Origin: Pseudomonadota bacterium
GTDB lineage: Bacteria > Pseudomonadota > Alphaproteobacteria > Dongiales > Dongiaceae
Assembly (NCBI GenBank): GCA_016183985.1
Contig: JACPDN010000005.1
Span: 1 to 64,000 of the forward strand
Length of the DNA stretch: 64,000 nucleotides
Reading direction: 5' to 3'
Position numbers and translations under genes: made by a program. Position 1 is the first letter of the stretch, and the number at the start of each line of letters is the position of its first letter. This document shows positions 51,595 to 61,541 of this stretch, one piece after another. Under the pieces are notes generated by a model, which saw only the letters and a program-made list of their open reading frames with translations, was not told the origin of the DNA and made no database searches.

Positions 51595-53082
51595 TCAAAA
51601 GTCCGCGATGGAGAATGGTTGCGGCGCGCTTAACGTTTGTGACGGAACCGCGGCACGACGTGGCAAAGGGCGGCCTGGACGTGCGCCGGTAGCACCCCCG
51701 TCGCGCCACGTGAAGGCCCCATTTACAAGCACAAATCGAATGCCGAGGCTGGGTTCGGTCGGGCTCGTGAACGTGGCGCGGTCGATGACGGTCGCGGGGT
51801 CGAAGACTGTGACATCGGCAAAGGCGCCTTTAGCCAGTTTGCCGCGATCGATGATGCCAAAGCGCCGGGCGGTCAGGCCGGTCATCTTGTGGATTGCGGT
51901 TTCAAGGTCGAAGAGGCCGAGGTCGCGGGCGTAATGGCCAAGAACCCTGGGAAAACTGCCCCAAAGTCGGGGGTGGTTGATTTCCCCGCCAGGCAGGCCG
52001 TCGCTGCCGATCATGGTCGGGCCGTATTGCAGGATCCGCTGCACATCGGCCTCGTCCTGGCAGAAATAGATGGCACCGCCTGGGACCAGCCGCAGGGCCG
52101 CCGCATCGCGGTCGACGCCCCATTCGGCGGCAATGTCATCGAGCTCGCGGCCAGCCATTTCGGGATGCGGCTGGGAGGAACTGATGAGGATCCGGGCCGC
52201 CGAAATGACGAAGGCCGGGTCGATGATCGTGGCAGCGGCGTTGTAGGGATAGACGTCGAGGGCGACCGCCTGCTTCTCGCGCGCCTTGTCGATCATGGGC
52301 AGCGACCAATCGGTATGGCCGATGTTTTCCGGTCCATCCCCCTGGTGATGAGAGAGGATCACGGGGGTCTCGGCGGCACGGCCGATCTCGATCGCTTCCT
52401 CAAGCGCCGCGCGGAATTGGGCATCGTAATTGCGGGAATGGGTGGTGTAGACGGCACCGGCCTCGCCGGCGAGCCGTGCAAGGGCCACGACCTCGCGTGT
52501 GTCGGCTGCCTTGTTGCTGGGGTATTCGAGGCCGGTGGAGAAGCCGATAGCGCCGTCGGCAAGCGCCTGTTGCAGGCGTTCGGCCATGGCGGCGATTTCC
52601 GCTTCGGTCGCCGGCCGATCGAGCCGGTCCATGCATTCGACCCGCAGGACCGAGTGGCCCACGAGGGCAGCGCTGTTGACGGCGGCAGGCGCTTCCTCGA
52701 GTGCCGAGAAATAGTCGGCAAGACGCGGGAAGCGATAATAGCTTTGGTCACCCAGCAGGAAATCGTGTGGATAGCTTTCGCGCGGCGTAAGGGGCGCCGC
52801 ACTGAAACCGCAATTGCCGATGACGACGGTGGTGCAGCCCTGGCTCACCTTTGACGGCATGTCCGGCTGGGCCAGCAGGGCGATATCGTCATGGGCATGG
52901 CAGTCGATGAAGCCGGGGGCGACGACGCAGCCTGTGGCATCGATCACCTCGAAGGCACTGTCCGCCGACAGATCGCCGATGGCGCTGATACGGTCGCCGA
53001 CGATGCCGACATCTGCGGCAAAGCGTTTGCTGCCGCTGCCATCGATGATATGGCCGTGACGGATAATGATGTCGTGCTTCAT
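51595..53082 (-). CDS. N-acyl-D-amino-acid deacylase (D-aminoacylase) family amidohydrolase
   Basis: 495 aa metal-dependent hydrolase. Metal site residues: HAHDD in GFIDCHAHDD, Cys in GNCGFS, His in THSRNY and SHHQGDG, and GSDGLPGG with the catalytic Asp. Domain layout is a small N- and C-terminal beta-sandwich (residues 1-60 and ~420-495) round a TIM-barrel. It should release D-amino acids from N-acyl-D-amino acids. Divergent from the acyl-CoA synthetase gene. Confidence 0.93.
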   Translation of the reverse strand: MKHDIIIRHGHIIDGSGSKRFAADVGIVGDRISAIGDLSADSAFEVIDATGCVVAPGFIDCHAHDDIALLAQPDMPSKVSQGCTTVVIGNCGFSAAPLTPRESYPHDFLLGDQSYYRFPRLADYFSALEEAPAAVNSAALVGHSVLRVECMDRLDRPATEAEIAAMAERLQQALADGAIGFSTGLEYPSNKAADTREVVALARLAGEAGAVYTTHSRNYDAQFRAALEEAIEIGRAAETPVILSHHQGDGPENIGHTDWSLPMIDKAREKQAVALDVYPYNAAATIIDPAFVISAARILISSSQPHPEMAGRELDDIAAEWGVDRDAAALRLVPGGAIYFCQDEADVQRILQYGPTMIGSDGLPGGEINHPRLWGSFPRVLGHYARDLGLFDLETAIHKMTGLTARRFGIIDRGKLAKGAFADVTVFDPATVIDRATFTSPTEPSLGIRFVLVNGAFTWRDGGATGARPGRPLPRRAAVPSQTLSAPQPFSIADF

Positions 53083-53183
53083 GGCTGTCCCCGGGTGTCG
53101 CGTGTGGTGTCGTTTTTCATCAAGCCAATGGCGATTTGCCTCATACCCTCTCAGCTTGGTATTAGCACTTCTAACGGATCACG

Positions 53184-55310
53184 ATGGAATTGGAATCCCC
53201 CCAGATGAGTAATCTTACGAAGCGGCAGCAGAACATCCGGCGCCTTCTGAAGCCGCGCCATGTGTGCATCGTCGGCGGCCAGGCGATGGCGGATTCGATC
53301 CGCCGCTGCGCTGACGCCGGTTTTGCCGGTGAGATCTGGGTTGTGAACCCCAAATATCCGGAACTCGGCGGACGCCAATGCTATCCAAGCATCGCCGATC
53401 TGCCGGAAGCGCCCGATGCCACTTTCATCGCCGTACCGCGCGAGGCGACGATCGAGATTCTGAAGGAACTGAGCGCCCGGGGCGCGGGTGGGGCGATTTG
53501 TTATGCCGCCGGCTTTGCCGAAGTGGGCGGTGAGGGTGTGGAGCTGCAGAAGCAATTCATTGCCGCGGCTGGCGATCTCGCTGTGGTTGGGCCGAATTGC
53601 TACGGCATTCTCAATTACCTCGACGGGATCGTGCTGTGGCCGACGGGCCATAACGGTCAGCGCGTCGAGGAGGGCTGCGCGCTGGTGGCGCAGAGCGGCA
53701 ATATCGCCCTCAACCTCACCTGCAATGACCGCTCGGTGCCCTTCGCCTATGTCATCACTTCAGGGAATCAGGTGGTGCTCAATGTCGCCGATTTCGTCGA
53801 TGCGCTGGCCGAGGATCCAAAGGTCAATGCCATCGGCCTCTATATCGAGGCGGTGAGCGATATTCCGGCCTTTTCCCGTGCCGCCGCGAAGGCGCTCGCC
53901 AATGGCAAGCCGCTCATCGCCTTGAAGGCCGGCAAATCGGAACTGGGCAGCCAGCTTGCCATGAGCCACACGTCGTCGCTTGCCGGCAGTGACCGCATGT
54001 ACGATGCGTTGTTCGATCGCCTGGGGGTCATCCGCGTGCATTCCATTCCAGACCTCCTGGAGACGATGAAGCTGATCTCGATTGCCGGCCTGCCCAAGGG
54101 CAAGAGCTTGGCGGTCTTCACCTGCTCGGGCGGCGACGGCCTGATGACGGCGGATCTCGCGGAGGAGTTGGACGTGCCGCTCAACCCGCACAGCCCCGAG
54201 CAAGTGGCCGATCTCAAGACGCAGCTGCCGAATTTTGCCAGCGTCACCAATCCGCTCGATTACAACACGTCGCTGTGGAGTCATGAGGATCTGCTCACCA
54301 AATGCTTCGGCACGGTGATGCGTGGCGATTATGACGCTGGCATGCTGATCCTCGACTATGCGACAGATGGCGCGGCCAGCGAAAAGGCCTGCGACGCATC
54401 GGTCAATGCCATTATGGCGGCCTGCGCCACGCACGGCAAAATGCCGATCGTGACGGCGACGCTTCCCGAATTGCTGCCGGCTAAAGTGCGGGCGCGGATG
54501 GCGAAGAAGCATGCCGCCCCCATGCAGGGGCTGCCCGAGGCAATGCGAGCGTTCGCCGCCGCCGCACGCTTTGCGCGCCAGCGGGAAGACCTGAAAGCAA
54601 GCTCGGCTGATGCGCTCGTCATGCCGCAGACCCCCGTCCTGAATGGACCGACACACATCGTCTCGGAGCATGAGGCAAAGGCCGCTTTGGGCCATTTCGG
54701 CCTCAAAACCCCGGCGAGCCGCATCGTGGCGCCGGTGGATGCTGCCAAGGCCGCGGCCGATTTGGGTTTCCCGGTCGTGGTGAAGGTTGCGGCCCCGGTC
54801 ATCGCCCACAAGACGGAGGCCGGCGCCGTCGCGGTCAATTTGAAATCTGCGGCGGAAGTCGAAGCCGCCGTCGCGCGCATGCATGAAAGCGTCGCCGCCT
54901 ATATGCCAGGGACCAGGATCGAGCAGGTGCTGGTCGAGGCGATGGTCAAGGACGTGATTGCCGAGCTCATCATCGGCATCAAGCGCGATCCGCAATTCGG
55001 CCTGGCGCTGGTGGTCGGTGCCGGCGGCATCCTGGTCGAGATGGTTGAGGATTCGGCATTGCTGCTACTGCCGACCGAACGCAAGACGGTGGAGAAGGCG
55101 ATCCACGGCCTCAAGATCGCCAAGCTGCTGCGTGGCTATCGCGGCAAACCGGCGGGTGATATCGAGGCTGTTGTTAACGCTGTCATGGCTGTGGCTGGTT
55201 ATGCCGAGGCGCATCGTGCCGACCTCGTCGAGCTCGACGTCAATCCGCTGATGGTTCTGCCCAATGGCGCCGTGGCCGTCGACGCGCTAATTATCCAGTC
55301 GGACAAGTAA
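53184..55310 (+). CDS. ADP-forming acetate/acyl--CoA ligase, fused alpha-beta chain
   Basis: 708 aa. Residues ~20-130: CoA-binding Rossmann domain; ~150-450: two succinyl-CoA-synthetase-like domains with phospho-His262 in AMSHTSSLAGSD (family form SHTGSLAGSD); ~490-705: ATP-grasp domain (ALGHFGLKTPASRIV, FPVVVKVAAPVIAHKTEAGAV, VGAGGILVEM). Converts a carboxylate, CoA and ATP to acyl-CoA, ADP and Pi. Alternative start at 53205. Next gene is an aminotransferase, so the acid may be a small metabolite such as glycolate- or malate-like; unproven. Confidence 0.9.
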   Translation: MELESPQMSNLTKRQQNIRRLLKPRHVCIVGGQAMADSIRRCADAGFAGEIWVVNPKYPELGGRQCYPSIADLPEAPDATFIAVPREATIEILKELSARGAGGAICYAAGFAEVGGEGVELQKQFIAAAGDLAVVGPNCYGILNYLDGIVLWPTGHNGQRVEEGCALVAQSGNIALNLTCNDRSVPFAYVITSGNQVVLNVADFVDALAEDPKVNAIGLYIEAVSDIPAFSRAAAKALANGKPLIALKAGKSELGSQLAMSHTSSLAGSDRMYDALFDRLGVIRVHSIPDLLETMKLISIAGLPKGKSLAVFTCSGGDGLMTADLAEELDVPLNPHSPEQVADLKTQLPNFASVTNPLDYNTSLWSHEDLLTKCFGTVMRGDYDAGMLILDYATDGAASEKACDASVNAIMAACATHGKMPIVTATLPELLPAKVRARMAKKHAAPMQGLPEAMRAFAAAARFARQREDLKASSADALVMPQTPVLNGPTHIVSEHEAKAALGHFGLKTPASRIVAPVDAAKAAADLGFPVVVKVAAPVIAHKTEAGAVAVNLKSAAEVEAAVARMHESVAAYMPGTRIEQVLVEAMVKDVIAELIIGIKRDPQFGLALVVGAGGILVEMVEDSALLLLPTERKTVEKAIHGLKIAKLLRGYRGKPAGDIEAVVNAVMAVAGYAEAHRADLVELDVNPLMVLPNGAVAVDALIIQSDK

Positions 55311-55438
55311 CAACTCACGCATCACTTTCGGCACGATGTCGGCGTTTGGTCATTGATCGGCGTCGCTTTCGGACCAGCCCAACATCGACGCCGGCCTCAC
55401 GCTTCTCTCGACAAGCGACAAACGCATGGGGAGAGACG

Positions 55439-56632
55439 ATGAGCTATCAGCCCGGTCGGCAGTTCCTGAATATCCCGGGACCGACCAATATTCCCGAACG
55501 TGTCCTGCGCGCGATTGCGGCGCCCGTGCTCGATCATCGCGGACCGGAATTCGCCAGCCTGGCCACGGAAGTATTGGCCCGTATCAAGCCCGTCTTTAAG
55601 ACGACGCAGCCGGTGCTGATTTTCCCCGCCTCCGGCACGGGTGCCTGGGAGTCTGCCCTGGTCAACACGCTGTCGCCCGGGGACACGGTACTGGGCTTCG
55701 ATAGCGGCCAGTTTGCGTTGCTGTGGACGCAGATGGCGAAGAAGCTTGGCCTTGTCGTTCAGACCATCGCAACCGATTGGCGTCGTGCGCCTGATCCCGC
55801 GGCGATTGAAGCCGCACTCGCCGAGGACCGCGAGAAGAAAATCAAGGCCGTGCTGCTGGTCCATAACGAAACGGCGAACGGCTGCATGACGCGGGTGGCC
55901 GAAATCCGCCAGGCGATCGATCGCGCGGGTCATCCGGCGCTGCTGCTGGTTGATACCATCTCGTCCCTCGGCAGCGCCGATTTCCGCATGGACGAATGGG
56001 GTGTCGACGTCGCCATCGGCGGCTCGCAGAAGGGCCTGATGCTGCCGGCGGGTCTGGCATTCTGCGCCGTGAGCGAGAAGGCAATTGCAGCGTCGAAGCA
56101 GGCGAAGATGCCGCGCTCGTTCTGGGATTGGGAGCCGCTGCTCGGCAATACCGGCGGCAACTTTCCCTATACGCCGGCCTGCAACCTATTCTTCGGTCTC
56201 AAGGAGGCGCTGAACCTCATCGATGCCGAGGGGTTGGAGAATGTCTTTATCCGTCATGCCCGCCATGCCGAAGCAGCGCGCCGTGCCATCCGGGGCTGGG
56301 GCCTTGAGGTCGTCTGTGCCGAACCGAAGGATTACAGCCGATCGATCACGGCGGCTTTCATGCCGGAAGGATATTCGGCCGACGGTTTCCGCAAGCTCAT
56401 CCTGGAACGCTTCAACATGCCGCTCGGTGGTGGCCTGGGGCGTCTGGCGGACAAGGCCTTCCGCATCGGGCATCTTGGTGACACCAACGACCTGATGCTG
56501 GGTGGGGCCTTGTTCGGTATTGAGATGGGGCTGGCGGCCGCAAAGATCCCGCATAAGGCTGGTGGCGTGCAGGAGGCCCTCAACTACTTGGCTGACCAAT
56601 CGGGCAGTGCTGCGCGGCTCGCGGCCGAATAG
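55439..56632 (+). CDS. Class V aminotransferase, serine/alanine--glyoxylate type
   Basis: 397 aa PLP enzyme; start at 55439 after a GGGGAGAG site. N-terminus RQFLNIPGPTNIPERVLRAI and the PLP-Lys block AIGGSQKGLMLPAGL (Lys in GGSQKG) match serine-glyoxylate aminotransferase, and the ending GHLGDTNDLMLGGALFGIEMGL is conserved. Likely makes glycine plus hydroxypyruvate from serine and glyoxylate in C1 or glycolate metabolism. Codes between the acyl-CoA ligase and an HDAC-like gene. Whether the amino donor is serine or alanine is not settled by sequence. Confidence 0.9.
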   Translation: MSYQPGRQFLNIPGPTNIPERVLRAIAAPVLDHRGPEFASLATEVLARIKPVFKTTQPVLIFPASGTGAWESALVNTLSPGDTVLGFDSGQFALLWTQMAKKLGLVVQTIATDWRRAPDPAAIEAALAEDREKKIKAVLLVHNETANGCMTRVAEIRQAIDRAGHPALLLVDTISSLGSADFRMDEWGVDVAIGGSQKGLMLPAGLAFCAVSEKAIAASKQAKMPRSFWDWEPLLGNTGGNFPYTPACNLFFGLKEALNLIDAEGLENVFIRHARHAEAARRAIRGWGLEVVCAEPKDYSRSITAAFMPEGYSADGFRKLILERFNMPLGGGLGRLADKAFRIGHLGDTNDLMLGGALFGIEMGLAAAKIPHKAGGVQEALNYLADQSGSAARLAAE

Positions 56633-56647
56633 CGCTTGCCTTGCCTA

Positions 56648-56700
56648 CATGACCCGGTCGATGCTGCGACCCCGAACATCGCAGCGAAGGCCGGGTCATG
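56648..56700. promoter_or_regulatory. Hairpin covering the start codon of the HDAC-like gene
   Basis: CATGACCCGG (56648-56657) pairs with CCGGGTCATG (56691-56700), and inside GCTGCGA (56663-56669) pairs with TCGCAGC (56679-56685). The right arm ends with the ATG at 56698. No U-run follows, so this is more likely a translational control structure or repeat than a terminator, although it could also end the aminotransferase transcript. Confidence 0.6.
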
Positions 56701-57717
56701 CAGGTTTTCTTCTCTGACATCCAATTGCGCCACGCGCCGCGCGAATTCCTGGTGCGTGGACAATGGAGGCCATGTCCGGAGAAGCCGGAGCGCGCCACGG
56801 CGCTGAAGGCGGCCTTGCTGGCGGCGGCACATCAAGTGACGGCACCGCCAGCCGGTGATCGTGCCGCTATCGCCGCCGTGCACGACCACCGCTATCTCAA
56901 TTTCCTTGAAACCGGTCACGAGCGCTGGCGGCAATTGCCGGGTGCCTCAGAGACCATTGTGCCCAATATTCATCCCAACAGCCGGGGCGTCGGTTATCCG
57001 CGCTCGGTGGTGGGCCAGGCCGGCTACCACATGGCCGACACGGCCTGCCCGATTGATGCTGACAGCCTCGACGCTATCCTGGCCAGCGCCGACTGCGCCA
57101 TTGCTGCCGCGCGGCACCTGCTGGATGGGCGAGGCGCCGCCTATGCGCTGTGTCGTCCGCCTGGGCATCATGCCTTTGCCGACATGGCCGGTGGCTTCTG
57201 CTTTATCAACAACAGCGCCGTCGCTGCGCAGATGCTTCGGCGCCAATTCAACAAAGTCGCTATCGTCGACGTCGACCTGCATCACGGCAATGGCACGCAG
57301 GGCATCTTCTATGACCGCGGTGACGTACTGACTGTTTCTGTCCATGCTGACCCGGCTGAGTTCTATCCCTTCTTTTGGGGACATGCGGATGAGCGCGGCA
57401 CCGGAGCCGGTGAGGGTGCCAACCTAAACCTGCCCTTGCCGTTGGGAAGCGGCGATACTGCCTTCCTGGCCGCCCTTGAGGTGGGTTTGGCGAAGGTGAA
57501 GGACTTCGGTGCCGAGGCCCTGGTTGTAGCTCTTGGCCTGGATGCCTTTGAGGGAGATCCTTTTGCGGGCCTTGCCGTGACGGAGGATGGCTTTCGCCGC
57601 ATTGCCGCCAAGCTCGCCGCGTTGAACCTGCCTTGCGTTCTGGTGCAGGAAGGCGGCTATCTGTGCCCCGAGTTGGGACGCAATCTAGTGGCATTTCTGG
57701 ATGGCTTTGCGGGATAA
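56698..57717 (+). CDS. Histone deacetylase/acetylpolyamine amidohydrolase family protein
   Basis: 339 aa zinc amidohydrolase. Active-site motifs: RPPGHHA (tandem catalytic His), IVDVDLHHGNGTQGIFY (zinc Asp and His), and ALGLDAFEGDPFAG (zinc Asp). Bacterial members deacetylate polyamines or small amides. PERATALKAAL near residue 29 is the usual rim loop. The start lies in a hairpin. Convergent with the histidine kinase gene. Confidence 0.92.
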   Translation: MQVFFSDIQLRHAPREFLVRGQWRPCPEKPERATALKAALLAAAHQVTAPPAGDRAAIAAVHDHRYLNFLETGHERWRQLPGASETIVPNIHPNSRGVGYPRSVVGQAGYHMADTACPIDADSLDAILASADCAIAAARHLLDGRGAAYALCRPPGHHAFADMAGGFCFINNSAVAAQMLRRQFNKVAIVDVDLHHGNGTQGIFYDRGDVLTVSVHADPAEFYPFFWGHADERGTGAGEGANLNLPLPLGSGDTAFLAALEVGLAKVKDFGAEALVVALGLDAFEGDPFAGLAVTEDGFRRIAAKLAALNLPCVLVQEGGYLCPELGRNLVAFLDGFAG

Positions 57718-57754
57718 GCCCCGCGACCGAGCGGCTTGTCTTCTTGATATTTGG

Positions 57755-59275
57755 TCAGCAGAGGCGGCTGGCGGGGATATGGAAGCCAACCTTTGTGCCG
57801 TGATCCTGTCGGCTCACCAAGCTGAGACGGCCATCGTGCAATTCCGCAATGCGGCGGGATAGAGCGAGTCCCAGTCCGGTCCCGCCATAGCGCCGCGCGC
57901 GATGCGATTCCACCTGGATGAAAGGTTCGAGGACGCGATCCACGTCCTTTTCGGGAATGCCGATGCCGTTGTCCTCGATCTCGAGGACAAGGCCGCCGTT
58001 CTCCTCGCGAAAGGCGCGGAGCGCGATCCTCCCGCCTGCCGGTGTGAATTTCACCGCATTCGACAGCAGATTGACCAGGATCTGGCGCGTGAGGCGGTGG
58101 TCGACCAGAATCAGCGGCAAGTCGTTCGGAATTTCGATGGCAAGGATAAGGTCGGCGGCGCGGGCGCGGTCCTGGATCGAGCGAATAACCGGGTCGCACA
58201 GCATCGGGACCGAGATTTCTTCTTCGTTGAGATGCAGGCGGCCTGACTCGATCTTGGAGAGATCGAGGATGTCATTGATCATCGTGAGCAGTTGATCGGC
58301 ACTAGACTGGATGTCCTGCGCATATTCGGTTGCCTGGTTGCGGGCCGGCATTTCAGATACCTGGCGCGCAAGGAGATCGGCGAAGCCAATGATCGAATTG
58401 AGCGGCGTGCGCAATTCGTGGCTCATATTGGCGAGGAAATCCGATTTGGCACGATTGGCGATCTCGGCCGCTTCCTTGGCCAGGATCAAGGAATGTTCGC
58501 GACGGACAAGGTCCGTAATGTCATTGGCCGTGCCGCGGAAGCCGGTATGCGCGCCCGTCGCGGCGGAAAATGTCGGGACGCCGCTCAAGAGGAATAGGCG
58601 TGTCTCGCCTGACTTTGTCAGTGCCTCAAGCCGATGATCGCGGAATGGCGTCATCGGGGCAAAACGCTGGCGGAGGGATATGGCACCTGCTTCGCCATCG
58701 GCAAGAGCGCCGAGCGGTCGACCGGCCAATTCCTGCGGCAGGAAGCCGAGAATTTTGGTGATGCGATCAGACAGCATCGTAAAGTTAAGATCCGGATCGA
58801 CCTCCCAGACCCAGTCCGACGTCAACCGAACGATATCGTCGAAACGCTCCTGTGCCACGGCCAGATCAGCGGCGATCTTGGTGGCGGTATCGACAGGTGA
58901 AATCAGGCCGGCCAGACCATTCGTCTTGCCTTGCTTGTCGGCGATCGGGACGTGATGGGCATACAATATCTGCGACTGGCCATCGAGCGTCACCGCAATG
59001 TCTCGGCGGATGACGCGACCCCGATCCTCGGCTTCATTCAACAGAGCATCGATCGGCAGCAATTCGACCACGCCGTCGCGCAGCGCCAACCGTTCTCCCA
59101 ACTGGCGATAGGGCAGGTTACACCATGTCAGCCGTCCGTCCTTGTCCACCAGATAGAGTGGCGAGGTAAAGTCGAACAGCCTTTGCGCGAATATCTGTTT
59201 GATCTGCTCGGCGGTTGGCTGGCGGGAGACAACCGGCTCTGGCTTTACCAGGCGGAGTTTCTCGCGCATGCCCAC
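57755..59275 (-). CDS. PAS-containing sensor histidine kinase
   Basis: 506 aa, soluble (no membrane segments). Two PAS-like regions (~30-130: [22 protein letters not shown]; ~145-255: [25 protein letters not shown]). HisKA domain with H-box [18 protein letters not shown], phospho-acceptor His286. HATPase domain: [15 protein letters not shown] and GGTGLGLAL. It follows the DUF2336 gene by one base (59275 against 59277), a frequent pairing. No response regulator is adjacent. Signal unknown, probably cytoplasmic. Confidence 0.93.
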   Translation of the reverse strand: MGMREKLRLVKPEPVVSRQPTAEQIKQIFAQRLFDFTSPLYLVDKDGRLTWCNLPYRQLGERLALRDGVVELLPIDALLNEAEDRGRVIRRDIAVTLDGQSQILYAHHVPIADKQGKTNGLAGLISPVDTATKIAADLAVAQERFDDIVRLTSDWVWEVDPDLNFTMLSDRITKILGFLPQELAGRPLGALADGEAGAISLRQRFAPMTPFRDHRLEALTKSGETRLFLLSGVPTFSAATGAHTGFRGTANDITDLVRREHSLILAKEAAEIANRAKSDFLANMSHELRTPLNSIIGFADLLARQVSEMPARNQATEYAQDIQSSADQLLTMINDILDLSKIESGRLHLNEEEISVPMLCDPVIRSIQDRARAADLILAIEIPNDLPLILVDHRLTRQILVNLLSNAVKFTPAGGRIALRAFREENGGLVLEIEDNGIGIPEKDVDRVLEPFIQVESHRARRYGGTGLGLALSRRIAELHDGRLSLVSRQDHGTKVGFHIPASRLC

Positions 59276-59276
59276 C

Positions 59277-60401
59277 TCAGCGCGACTGGTTTTCCAGCCG
59301 CCGGATGGATTTCAGGAAGAACGGATTGATCTTCCAGCGCTCGACCACCTTGCGTGCCGTGTCCGGCTTCAGGCGGTCGAACATTTCCATCGATCGCGAC
59401 AGTTGATAGGGATTGTTGGCAAGCTCAGTCGGTCGAGCCCGCTGCAACATCAGGAACAGGGCCGTGAAATCGGTGCGATTAATATTGCTCGCCCGACAGG
59501 CGATCACGAGGCCTTCGCCGCCGTCTTCATAGATAAGCTTCCGGGCAACCTGCGGGCGGAGCCCGATCATCTGCGCGAGCATGGCTTCAAACAGGGCGAT
59601 TTCGCCCCGGCGTAGCGTCTTGACCAGCATATCGGCAGTAAGTTCGGAGCGCTTTGCCAGCTGCTCGGCGAGCGCCATCGCCGCATCCTCAGCACGCGCG
59701 GCACTTTCGCCGTCGTGCTCCGCAACGTCCTCGGCGACTTTGGCCACGGTGAGGTCCAGCTCAGCCTTATCGACCGGATAATGCTCAACAATGTACTGGC
59801 GCAGGGCGGCCGACACCCACACATACATTTTCTTGGTCAATTCGACGGGGAGATCCTTGCGGCGCAGCAGCGGCTCCTGAAATTCGTCAACACTTTCCGA
59901 CTGCTGCACCAGATAGGACATGGTGGCTTCGGTGATTTGGGAACCATGATTTTCCAGCAGTGCCTTGATGACATCGACCGAACTGGTGCCGACGAGCGCG
60001 TCACTGACAACCGTGCTGACACTGCGGCGCATGGCGATAGCGAGGCGGTGGCTGAGCGTGCGATGGCGCACAATCTCGACGAGATCCTCGTCGCTCAGAA
60101 GATCGCTCTTCAACAGGACCGGCGAGGCGATATCGAATTCGTCATTGCCCAGCAGATTGACGATTTCGTGCGGCGCATTTGGTGACTGGGACAGCTTTTC
60201 AGCAAGAGCCTTGCGGATGGGCCGCGCGACATCCTGAATGAGCTTCTTCAGGATATCGTTCATCAAAGCCTTTTCCTGCAATGTCAGGATGCGGCCGGAA
60301 TCGTCCATCAGATCGCCAATGGCGGTGACAAGGCTGGATCTACCCTGACTGGACTTGTCACGGGCAAGATCGACCAGCATGCGAACGTCAGTGGCGATCA
60401 A
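59277..60401 (-). CDS. DUF2336 domain protein
   Basis: 374 aa, alpha-helical repeat protein of the DUF2336 family ([27 protein letters not shown] and [34 protein letters not shown]). These proteins are found almost only in alphaproteobacteria and are often next to or fused with sensor kinases; the fold is HEAT-like. No catalytic motif. First gene of the two-gene unit with the kinase. Confidence 0.9.
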   Translation of the reverse strand: MIATDVRMLVDLARDKSSQGRSSLVTAIGDLMDDSGRILTLQEKALMNDILKKLIQDVARPIRKALAEKLSQSPNAPHEIVNLLGNDEFDIASPVLLKSDLLSDEDLVEIVRHRTLSHRLAIAMRRSVSTVVSDALVGTSSVDVIKALLENHGSQITEATMSYLVQQSESVDEFQEPLLRRKDLPVELTKKMYVWVSAALRQYIVEHYPVDKAELDLTVAKVAEDVAEHDGESAARAEDAAMALAEQLAKRSELTADMLVKTLRRGEIALFEAMLAQMIGLRPQVARKLIYEDGGEGLVIACRASNINRTDFTALFLMLQRARPTELANNPYQLSRSMEMFDRLKPDTARKVVERWKINPFFLKSIRRLENQSR

Positions 60402-60719
60402 GGAGCTTCTCGTAATCGTGTTGTTGTGGATGTTTCAGGTCGGGGTCGCAAACGGGCAATTTGGGCTTTCTTTTGATCTGAAAACGATAGGGGGAGGATC
60501 GTTACTAGAATGTTAAATCGGGCTCTTTGCGCTGCCATTATGGTGTGAGTCCAATCCGCGCTGAATCGGCGGAATTTGATCGATTGGCCGCCGATCTGCC
60601 GCGTTTTTATGTAATTATTTCAATCAATTGATAAGTAGTATCTAATAGTAGTCTAATTTACTAAAACAATGCACACTTCTCGTTGAGACGGAAATATTTC
60701 AACCGATTGGATAGGCGGC
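60402..60719. other. Intergenic stretch with an AT-rich core
   Basis: 318 bases between DUF2336 (start side) and the dioxygenase (end side). 60600-60690 is strongly AT-rich (runs such as TGTAATTATTTCAATCAATTG), far below the local GC. It probably holds the DUF2336 promoter. No gene, repeat or terminator recognised. Confidence 0.5.
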
Positions 60720-61529
60720 CTATCGACCCCAGGCATAACTGCTCATCCCGAGGCTGCCAAAGGTGAAGCCTCGATGCAATTGGCTACCCTCGATAGTAGC
60801 CAGATTACCGGCGGCCGCGCCGAGCGATACGAAGAGTGGCAAAATATGGTCTTCGCTGGGATGTGCGATTGAGGCATTGGGTGCTCGCACGCGATAATCA
60901 CTGAGGGCGTCGAAATTGCCAGCAACGATATTGGCCGTCAGCCAATCGTCGAAGGCGCTTGCCCATTCCGGAATGCCGGACTGGTTGTGCCAATCCAATG
61001 CCCGCAGGTTATGTACCGCGCCGCCGGACCCGAGAATGAGGACGCCCTCGTCGCGCAAGGGTGCCAGCAGCCGCCCAAGCGCAATATGATCGGCAGGCGA
61101 ATGGCGATGCAGCAAAGACAGCTGCACGACCGGTATGCCTGATTGTGGATAGGCAAGCAGAAGCGGTGACCATGCCCCGTGATCAAGGCCGCGATCATAA
61201 TCGATCGCCGGCGCATGCCCGCCGGCTTCAAGAAGGCCGACAATCCGCGCGGCCAATGCCGGGTCGCCCGGGGCATCATAGCGCAGTTCGTAGAGCACCT
61301 GCGGAAAGCCGTAGAAATCGTGGATCGTGCCGGGTGTATCGCTGCCGGTGACGCTGGGGACCGCGGCCTCCCAATGTGCGGATATGCACACAATGGCCTT
61401 CGGGCGCGGCAGGAGCGAGCCGAGCCTGACCAGAAAGTCGCGTGCTGGCACGTTGTCGAAGGCGAGCGTCGGGCTGCCGTGCGAAATGAAGGCGACGGGC
61501 ATGCGCGTGGCGTTGTCGGCTGCGGTCAA
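60720..61529 (-). CDS. DODA-type extradiol ring-cleavage dioxygenase (YgiD-like)
   Basis: 269 aa, LigB-superfamily fold. ISHGSPTLAFD (metal His), CISAHWE (second His), YDRGLDHGAWSPLLLAYP (third family His) and LILGSGGAVHNLRAL. The start chosen is TTG 61529 with an AAGGGG site eight bases upstream; an ATG at 61502 gives a more usual N-terminus MPVAFISHGSP. Predicted to cleave a catechol such as DOPA; the substrate is not certain. It is downstream of radC on the minus strand. Confidence 0.88.
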   Translation of the reverse strand: MTAADNATRMPVAFISHGSPTLAFDNVPARDFLVRLGSLLPRPKAIVCISAHWEAAVPSVTGSDTPGTIHDFYGFPQVLYELRYDAPGDPALAARIVGLLEAGGHAPAIDYDRGLDHGAWSPLLLAYPQSGIPVVQLSLLHRHSPADHIALGRLLAPLRDEGVLILGSGGAVHNLRALDWHNQSGIPEWASAFDDWLTANIVAGNFDALSDYRVRAPNASIAHPSEDHILPLFVSLGAAAGNLATIEGSQLHRGFTFGSLGMSSYAWGR

Positions 61530-61541
61530 GATCGGTGCCCC

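Noticed and set aside
53760-54995. Minus-strand frame inside the acyl-CoA ligase gene
   Set aside because: Antisense shadow without family motifs.
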